Shown one piece after another: positions 6,645 to 10,990 of a stretch of DNA of 10,990 nt. Position numbers and translations under genes: made by a program. Position 1 is the stretch's first letter. Every line of letters begins with the position of its first letter. The stretch lies in the NCBI GenBank assembly GCA_003542955.1, contig DPJP01000227.1, forward strand, positions 13,286 through 24,275. The letters run 5' to 3'. Below the pieces are notes generated by a model. The model had not been told where the DNA came from and did not search any database. It worked only from the letters and a program-made list of their open reading frames with translations. This stretch comes from Armatimonadota bacterium (GTDB lineage: Bacteria; Armatimonadota; Zipacnadia; Zipacnadales; UBA11051).

Positions 6645-8520
6645 GACGCGCACAGTCTCAACTCGCGTACCCCTGGGCGCCATAACGGGGCTGGTCCGCC
6701 ACGCGTACCAGTCTGATCCCGACCTGGGCCTGCGCTGCCTGCTGCGCCTGGCCACCGTAGGCAATGCGCTGCGAGCAGAGATGGGACTGCGCGACGGAGT
6801 GTCGGCCTCGGAGTTGGGCCTCGGCATCCATGTCGAGTTCTCCGCGGAGGAGCAGTTGCTGGTGGTGCGCGACGACGGCGTCGGGCTTACAGCCGACGAC
6901 CTGGCGCAGTGTATCGAGTCGGCCACCGAGTTGGTTGGGGCCAAGGCATTCGCCGCGTTCGGTCGGCGTGACCCGCGCTCGATGGATGAGTACCGGTTGG
7001 CAAGCGCCGCGCTCCTGCTCCATCTTCTGCCCTTCGGGGAGGAGCTCACCGTCGAGTCGCGCTCCTGTGTCGGCGGTTCGAGACCGTGTCGGCTCTGTTA
7101 CGCTGGTGGGGACGAGTACAGCGTCGGGCCCGGGACGCTGTCCACGCCCGGCACGATCGTCAGCATCCGCTTCGGGCCGGGGCACAGGTACGTGAGCGAC
7201 TCGGGGAAGCTGATCGGTCTGCTGCGGCTCTACGGCGACTTTCTGCAGTTCCCGGTGTTCTGGGACGGGCGGCAGATCAACACGATGTCGCCGCCGTGGC
7301 ACCGGGCCGGCGCCGGCGAGGTCCAGTACGCCGCGTTCCTGCGGGGCAGATATCCGGAGATTCCACCGCCGCTGATGGTGATCCCGCTTCAGGTGCAGCG
7401 CCCCGAGATCGAGGCCCGCGGCGTTCTCTGGGTGCCCGGCGAGCAGGTCTCAGTGCTCGACGAGGACCTCGGCACCGTCGACCTGTACTGGCGCAGAGTT
7501 CTCATGCGGCGGGCGGTACCCGGCCTGATCCCCACCTGGGGGCGCTTCTTCAGGGGCATCATCGACTGTGATCGCCACCCGAGCGAGTTGCGGGGCGGTC
7601 AATCGGGAGACGACCCGGGCATCGACCTCACCGACATCGTCGAGCAGGTCATTCTGACCGGCATCCGCAGGGCTCTGATCCTCAATCCCGGCAGTTTCGC
7701 TGCTGTCGCCCATCAGCACAACACGCTGCTGAAGCTCGCGGCACTCGAGAATGACGAGCTCTTCGAGATTGTCGCCGACCAGTTGCCATTCGATACGGCC
7801 GCGGGCCCCCGGACGCTGATCGAGCACGTCTCCGCGGTGATGAGACAGACGGGCGCCACGGCCGTCCGCTACATAGCATCCGACCCGCTCTCGCGCATGG
7901 CGACCTACAGGGCCCGCGGAGACGAGATCATCGATGCATCGCGCGGACTCGATGAGGAGGTGCTCAGGAAGTACGACAGGCACAACCCGACCATCGAACT
8001 CATGGACATGAGCCGCCGCACCCCCGACTTCATCGAGAACGTCGTAGACGCATCCATGGACCCGCTGTTGGAGGTCTTCGCGGCGCTTGAGATGCCCGTC
8101 GTCTACAGGCTTGCCAGGTTCGACTCCCCGTCGCCCGCGGCGGTACTCACCGCCACGGAACGTGCGGAATCGCAGTCAGACCTCGAGCAGTTGTTCCTCC
8201 TCAGCCAGATCACGGGCGCAATGCCCGCCGACGCCAGGGCCGCCATGCAGCGTGCTCTCTCGGCGCGACCGTCGCTCCCGCGGGATCGCATCCTCCACCT
8301 CAACCTGACCGCGCCGGAGATCCGCGCGATGTGGGCCGCCATCCTCAGGGGTGGCGATGAGGACCTGATCCGACAGGTGGCCGAGGCGATTGTGGTACGC
8401 GCGATGATCCTCGCAGGCGGCCTGGTCGACCCCGCGGACCCGCAGGACGTCGGCACCGAGATGATGTGCCGACTGCTCGGGTACAACGGCGATGAGAAGC
8501 CCCAGTGGTCAGGTCCGTAA
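6637..8520 (+). CDS. Divergent HSP90/HtpG-family protein partnered with the CHAT protein
   Basis: The protein has 627 residues, about the length of E. coli HtpG (624), and follows its N-M-C layout. In the N-domain, VVRDDGVGLT (76-85) matches the nucleotide-binding DxGxG motif of GHKL ATPases. However, the catalytic Glu of the family's first helix (RELISNASDA) falls on A39 by alignment to N43, and the glycine-rich lid (GQFGVGF) is replaced by EYRLASAALLL (118-128). In the middle domain, VDLYWRRVLM (281-290) and GRFFRGIID (302-310) match the LYVRRVFI and RFVKGVVDS motifs, and R319 may be the catalytic Arg. LPFDTAAGPRTLIEHV (383-398) continues the fold. In the C-domain, DRILHLNLTAPEI (550-562) and AMILAGGLVDP (589-599) match the HtpG dimerisation end. 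HSP90s are ATP-driven dimeric chaperones. This one probably acts on or with the CHAT protein (inference). C144, C151 and C154 are unusual. The gene lies 8 bases inside its neighbour. Confidence 0.85.
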   Translation: MDETRTVSTRVPLGAITGLVRHAYQSDPDLGLRCLLRLATVGNALRAEMGLRDGVSASELGLGIHVEFSAEEQLLVVRDDGVGLTADDLAQCIESATELVGAKAFAAFGRRDPRSMDEYRLASAALLLHLLPFGEELTVESRSCVGGSRPCRLCYAGGDEYSVGPGTLSTPGTIVSIRFGPGHRYVSDSGKLIGLLRLYGDFLQFPVFWDGRQINTMSPPWHRAGAGEVQYAAFLRGRYPEIPPPLMVIPLQVQRPEIEARGVLWVPGEQVSVLDEDLGTVDLYWRRVLMRRAVPGLIPTWGRFFRGIIDCDRHPSELRGGQSGDDPGIDLTDIVEQVILTGIRRALILNPGSFAAVAHQHNTLLKLAALENDELFEIVADQLPFDTAAGPRTLIEHVSAVMRQTGATAVRYIASDPLSRMATYRARGDEIIDASRGLDEEVLRKYDRHNPTIELMDMSRRTPDFIENVVDASMDPLLEVFAALEMPVVYRLARFDSPSPAAVLTATERAESQSDLEQLFLLSQITGAMPADARAAMQRALSARPSLPRDRILHLNLTAPEIRAMWAAILRGGDEDLIRQVAEAIVVRAMILAGGLVDPADPQDVGTEMMCRLLGYNGDEKPQWSGP

Positions 8521-9525
8521 CGCCCCGGACGCAGTCTCTTCCCAGCGACCGGAGGCGTTGCTCCTGTACGCCGCGTCGATGATGGCGGTGGTGAGCAGAC
8601 CATCCAGAGCGCTGAAACCGGGCGCGCGGCCCTCCGAAACAGCCTCCGAGAAGTCCTCGAGCATGCCCTGATGCCTCAGCGTCGGCGGCGATGGGGTGTC
8701 GAACACCTCACGCTCGGTGTACCTGTCGAGCACCAGGCTGGGCCCGTCGAACGGCGTCGCCAGCAGCGTGCCATCAGTTCCGCGCACCTCGAACTCGTCG
8801 ACGGCCTGCGGGATGTTCCAGCAGGTCTCGCAGACCATCTGGACGCCTGAGTCGAACTCACAGATGAGCGTCTCCGTGTCCGGCGCCTCGTAGGACATCG
8901 ACAGAGTCGCGGCCGCGCCGACGACCCGTCGCGGGCGCCCCAGCAGAAAGCACATGATGTCGATGCGGTGGCTGCCGACATCCTGGAGCGCCCCGCCTCC
9001 ACCGGTCGCGAGCCCAACCCGCCAGTACTTGGGGTCGTCACGCTCCGGGTCGAAGCGAGAGGCCAGGCGGATGCGCGCAGAGAGCGGCCTGCCGATCGCC
9101 CCTTCAGAGATCAGGCGCTTCATCATGCGGCTCTTCGGCCAGAAGCGCCGATAGTACGCGACGCGAAGATGGACGTCGTGCTCGACCGCCGCATCGACCA
9201 TCCGGGCGCACTCGGCGGCGCTCAGCGCCATCGGCTTCTCACAGATGACATGCTTTCCGGCAGCGAGTGCGGCAAGCGTCTCGGGGCAGTGCCTGTGCAC
9301 GGGAGATGCGATGTAGACTGCCTCGATGCGTTCGTTGCCGAGCAGGGCCTCGAGGCTGTCGCAGGCCTGCGTCGCTCCGAACGTCTCACGCATGTACTCC
9401 GCCCTCTGCATGCTGTGCGAGAAGAAGGCGACGAGTTCGCTGTTGCGGTCCGCCGCGAGAATCGGCGCGACCGACTTGTGGGCGATATCCCCACACCCGA
9501 CTATTCCCCATCTGAGTGGCGCCAT
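8509..9525 (-). CDS. Gfo/Idh/MocA-family NAD(P)-dependent oxidoreductase
   Basis: The protein has 338 residues, the normal length for this family. The N-terminal Rossmann fold opens with GIVGCGDIA (7-15), preceded by only six residues, which supports the ATG at 9525. CEKPMA (95-100) holds the family's EKP signature with K97. The C-terminal substrate domain shows GGGALQDVGSHRID (176-189), whose D182 and H186 correspond to the catalytic Asp and His of the family. These enzymes oxidise or reduce sugars, inositols and related polyols with a tightly bound nicotinamide cofactor; the substrate cannot be read from sequence. Its stop codon overlaps the 3' end of the HSP90-like gene by 12 bases, so the two are convergent with no terminator between. 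It is transcribed away from tex. No strong Shine-Dalgarno site precedes the ATG. Confidence 0.93.
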   Translation of the reverse strand: MAPLRWGIVGCGDIAHKSVAPILAADRNSELVAFFSHSMQRAEYMRETFGATQACDSLEALLGNERIEAVYIASPVHRHCPETLAALAAGKHVICEKPMALSAAECARMVDAAVEHDVHLRVAYYRRFWPKSRMMKRLISEGAIGRPLSARIRLASRFDPERDDPKYWRVGLATGGGGALQDVGSHRIDIMCFLLGRPRRVVGAAATLSMSYEAPDTETLICEFDSGVQMVCETCWNIPQAVDEFEVRGTDGTLLATPFDGPSLVLDRYTEREVFDTPSPPTLRHQGMLEDFSEAVSEGRAPGFSALDGLLTTAIIDAAYRSNASGRWEETASGALRT

Positions 9526-9581
9526 GGTGCCACTATTCGCCGAACCGGGGCCTGACCCTTTCTCTGTGCGCCGGTTGTCGC

Positions 9582-9587
9582 TATAAT
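9582..9587 (+). promoter_or_regulatory. -10 box of the tex promoter
   Basis: A perfect TATAAT lies in the 129-base gap between the divergent oxidoreductase and tex genes, with a predicted start near 9594 and a leader of about 60 bases. No good -35 hexamer is found 16-18 bases upstream; CTGACC at 9552-9557 is too far away. The promoter may be weak or need an activator. No clear promoter for the oxidoreductase is seen on the other strand. Confidence 0.5.
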
Positions 9588-9644
9588 GGGCTCCCTATCA
9601 CGGGTGCTACCGGGTCTGCCCCCCTGCGCGCCCCATCAGATTGC

Positions 9645-9650
9645 AGGTGA
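9645..9650 (+). promoter_or_regulatory. Shine-Dalgarno site of tex
   Basis: AGGTGA ends 4 bases before the ATG at 9655. It matches the 16S rRNA tail complement and fixes the tex start. Confidence 0.65.
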
Positions 9651-9654
9651 ACCG

Positions 9655-10990
9655 ATGACGCAGCAGCATATCCAGACCATCGCAACGGAGATCAGCATCT
9701 CCCCCGGGGCCGTCGACGCCACCGCGGGTCTGCTCGCGGAGGGCGGAACCGTCCCCTTTATCGCCCGCTACCGCAAGGAGGCCACCGGCGGGCTCGACGA
9801 GGTCGCCATCACGGCGATCCGCGACCGGCTCAAGCAACTGCAGGAACTCGACGAGCGCCGCGAGGCGATCCTCAAGTCGCTTCGCGAGCGCGAACTGCTC
9901 ACCGACGAGCTTCACCAGAAGATAGTCGAAGCCCCCTCGATGACCGTACTCGAGGATATCTACCTCCCGTACCGCCCCAAGCGCCGCACACGTGCAACGA
10001 TCGCGCGGGAGCGTGGGCTGCAGCCGCTGGCCGACCTCATTCTCAGCCAGGACGGCGCCGACATCATGGCCGCCGCGGAGAGCTATGTCGCCCCCGATAG
10101 CGGCGTCGAGACGGTCGAGGATGCGCTGGCCGGCGCCCGCGACATCATCGCCGAGACGATCAGCGAAGATGAGCAGGTCAGGGGGCGGATGCGCGGGGCA
10201 TACGCGAAGAAGGCAATCATCGCCAGTACGGTCATCCGGGATATGGAGCAGGAGGGCGCCAAGTACCGCGACTACTTCGACTGGCGTGAGCCGCTGGCGG
10301 AGGCGCCATCCCACCGCATCCTGGCCATGCGGCGCGGCGAGCGGGAGGGCTTCCTCGCGCTGAGTGTTGCCATCGACGAGCAGACGGCAATGGACATCCT
10401 CGTTGGCGCGTTCGTCGCCGGCTCAGGCGAGGCGTCGGAACACGTGCGCATGGCGGCCGAGGACGGCTACCGCCGCCTGCTCGGACCGGCGATGGAGACG
10501 GAGATGCGTAACGAGAGCAAGCTGCGCGCCGATGAGGAGGCAATCGGCGTCTTCGCATCCAACCTCCGCGAACTGCTGATGGCCGCCCCGCTCGGTGAGA
10601 AGCCGGTGATGGCGATTGATCCGGGATTCCGGACCGGCTGCAAGATCGTCTGCCTGGACTCGAGCGGCAAGCTGCTGCACAACGATACCGTCTACCTGGG
10701 CCAGTCAGCGCGTCGGGAGCAGGAGGCGGCTGCCACCATCATCGCCCTGTGCGAGCGCTTCCAGGTCGAGGTCATCGCCGTCGGCAACGGCACCGGCGGG
10801 CGCGAGACCGAGGCCTTCGTGCGCAAGCTCGACTTCGGCCGGGCCATCCCGGTCATCATGGTCAACGAGAGCGGGGCCTCGGTCTACTCCGCCTCCGAGG
10901 TCGCCAGGGCGGAGTTCCCGGAGCACGATGTCACCGTGCGCGGCTCTGTCTCGATCGGCAGGCGGCTCATGGACCCGCTCGCGGAGCTGG
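9655..10990 (+). CDS. tex: Tex-type RNA-binding transcription accessory protein (C-terminus beyond window)
   Basis: The frame is open for 445 codons to the right edge. Family members usually have about 720-780 residues, so roughly 60 percent is present. The N-terminus has PFIARYRKEATGGLDE (34-49), LPYRPKRRTRATIARERGL (104-122) and the helical core typical of Tex. The YqgF/RNase H-like domain begins near residue 317 with AIDPGFRTGCK (320-330), then GNGTGGRETE (378-387) and VNESGASVYSASEVARAEFP (403-422), all signature blocks of the family. The helix-hairpin-helix and S1 RNA-binding domains should lie beyond the window. Tex is a conserved cytoplasmic nucleic-acid-binding protein that influences transcription; its exact biochemical role is less settled. 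It has its own promoter and Shine-Dalgarno site and is divergent from the oxidoreductase. Nothing in the visible part looks damaged. Confidence 0.96.
   Translation, partial: MTQQHIQTIATEISISPGAVDATAGLLAEGGTVPFIARYRKEATGGLDEVAITAIRDRLKQLQELDERREAILKSLRERELLTDELHQKIVEAPSMTVLEDIYLPYRPKRRTRATIARERGLQPLADLILSQDGADIMAAAESYVAPDSGVETVEDALAGARDIIAETISEDEQVRGRMRGAYAKKAIIASTVIRDMEQEGAKYRDYFDWREPLAEAPSHRILAMRRGEREGFLALSVAIDEQTAMDILVGAFVAGSGEASEHVRMAAEDGYRRLLGPAMETEMRNESKLRADEEAIGVFASNLRELLMAAPLGEKPVMAIDPGFRTGCKIVCLDSSGKLLHNDTVYLGQSARREQEAAATIIALCERFQVEVIAVGNGTGGRETEAFVRKLDFGRAIPVIMVNESGASVYSASEVARAEFPEHDVTVRGSVSIGRRLMDPLAEL

Noticed and set aside
7450..7983. Minus-strand open frame (177 codons) opposite the HSP90-like gene
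   Set aside because: The plus strand here encodes clear HSP90 middle-domain motifs.
9607..10314. Minus-strand open frame (235 codons) opposite tex
   Set aside because: It is a shadow of tex, whose conserved N-terminal motifs are on the plus strand.

Overview
The window is GC-rich, almost wholly protein-coding bacterial chromosome. It holds five genes in the order activase (minus), CHAT protein (plus), HSP90-like protein (plus), oxidoreductase (minus), tex (plus, running off the end). It has no tRNA, rRNA, CRISPR array, insertion sequence or phage signature. An anaerobic or facultatively anaerobic, high-GC lineage fits the very large iron-sulfur acyl-CoA dehydratase activase. I infer an uncultivated lineage of the Armatimonadota/Chloroflexota/Planctomycetota kind, with low confidence because there is no rRNA to place it.

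Positions 1-4192 (minus) encode nearly all of a giant fused protein. Two BadF/HgdC-type ATPase-activator repeats are followed by a DUF2229-type, reductase-like half rich in conserved cysteines. Its C-terminus lies beyond the left edge. A strong sigma-70-like promoter (TTGGCA, 18 bp spacer, TATAAT) lies in the 211 bp divergent gap in front of it.

Positions 4404-8520 (plus) hold the most unusual part, two genes overlapping by 8 bp. The first encodes a 746-residue protein with an N-terminal CHAT (caspase-like) domain. The positions expected to hold its catalytic His and Cys carry other residues, and it has a large unrecognised C-terminal half. The second encodes a 627-residue protein that follows the full N-M-C layout of HSP90/HtpG, but with key ATPase motifs of the N-domain changed. 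The pair looks like a translationally coupled module in which a divergent HSP90 partners a CHAT pseudoprotease. A conflict, signalling or stress-response role is inference.

Positions 8509-9525 (minus) encode a Gfo/Idh/MocA-family NAD(P)-dependent oxidoreductase whose 3' end overlaps the HSP90 gene by 12 bp. It is divergent from tex (9655 onward), a conserved RNA-binding transcription accessory protein with a TATAAT -10 box upstream. The oxidoreductase, tex and the activase look like ordinary chromosomal genes, so the CHAT-HSP90 pair appears to be a two-gene insertion or lineage-specific module in a housekeeping neighbourhood.
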